Origin: Myxococcota bacterium
GTDB lineage: Bacteria > Myxococcota_A > Bradymonadia > UBA7976 > UBA1532
Reading direction: 5' to 3'
DNA length: 32,076 nucleotides
Assembly (NCBI GenBank): GCA_963169045.1
Contig: CAUJDF010000060.1
Location: forward strand, 1-32,076
Below the pieces are notes generated by a model. That model saw only the letters and a list, made by a program, of their open reading frames with translations. It was not told the DNA's origin and made no database searches. A program made the position numbers and the translations under genes. Of the stretch, positions 31,943 through 32,076 are shown in pieces (the first letter of the stretch is position 1; each line of letters opens with the position of its first letter).

Positions 31943-32076
31943 TCAGCGGCACATCCTGGTCCGCATGGCGACGATGCGTTCCGACAGCTCTTCCGCCTTC
32001 GTCGCGTCGTGCGCGCTCATGGCGCCAAGGAGGGCGCAGCTGTCGACGATGGCGCTGCACTCCATCCCTCGGACAG
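31943..32076 (-). CDS. C-terminal end of a minus-strand protein (partial, runs off the window)
   Basis: An open frame from the right edge to TGA at 31943 ends in a helical stretch KAEELSERIVAMRTRMCR. The sequence before it (ECSAIVDSCALLGAMSAHDA) also looks protein-like. A possible ATG at 32065 would give only 40 residues with no good ribosome site, so it is more likely the end of a longer gene. No family recognised. Confidence 0.4.
   Translation of the reverse strand, partial: VRGMECSAIVDSCALLGAMSAHDATKAEELSERIVAMRTRMCR

Noticed and set aside
31800-32060. His/Val-rich minus-strand frame (HGHVHLHVH-like)
   Set aside because: It arises from the 12-bp repeats, conflicts with the better minus-strand frame ending at 31943, and has no ribosome site.

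Overview
The window is a very GC-rich, gene-dense bacterial segment with strong third-position G/C. It most likely comes from a myxobacterium or close relative (Myxococcota). The evidence is a protein ending in a MYXO-CTERM-type sorting signal, MopE-like Asp/Cys motifs in secreted proteins, a Hanks-type Ser/Thr kinase, very large TPR proteins, and a near-perfect sigma-54 promoter. No rRNA, tRNA, insertion sequence, phage gene or CRISPR array was found.

Layout. 159-970: a two-gene AbiEii-type nucleotidyltransferase toxin/antitoxin-like pair. 1072-1953 (-): an unrecognised helical protein with a repetitive Pro/Ala/Gln tail, behind a sigma-54 promoter. 1954-2310: a regulatory island with that promoter, a dyad and five 21-bp repeats. 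2311-4011: a membrane-anchored Ser/Thr kinase. 4256-4891: an orphan ChrR-like cupin anti-sigma factor. 4895-6295 (-): an HtrA/DegP-type protease. 6417-16386: a four-gene operon of giant TPR protein, STAS protein with tail anchor, PAS/coiled-coil protein and Cache-HAMP-PP2C (RsbU/SpoIIE-type) phosphatase. 16587-17508 (-): a second AbiEii-type pair. 17571-18407: a small Cys-rich lipoprotein and a convergent secreted protein. 18447-21512 (-): a large lipoprotein hydrolase with seven Asp/Cys repeats. 21806-22375: a small secreted repeat protein. 22478-23784 (-): a Uma2-family nuclease-like protein and a Rossmann/methyltransferase-like protein. 23867-30156: a second operon of secreted TPR protein, PhnD-like binding protein, receiver-like/HATPase protein and MYXO-CTERM surface protein. 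30246-30850 (-): VapBC. 30968-31696: an unrecognised protein. The right edge holds the end of a minus-strand gene.

The most coherent biology is a possible split partner-switching pathway. One TPR-led operon encodes the STAS substrate and the PP2C phosphatase. The other encodes an RsbW-like HATPase next to a periplasmic binding protein and a surface protein. That the two operons form one circuit is inference. Other notable points are three toxin-antitoxin-like modules in 32 kb, repeated GTGA stop/start coupling, and several genes whose -10-like element lies only 6-7 nt before the start codon, suggesting leaderless mRNAs.
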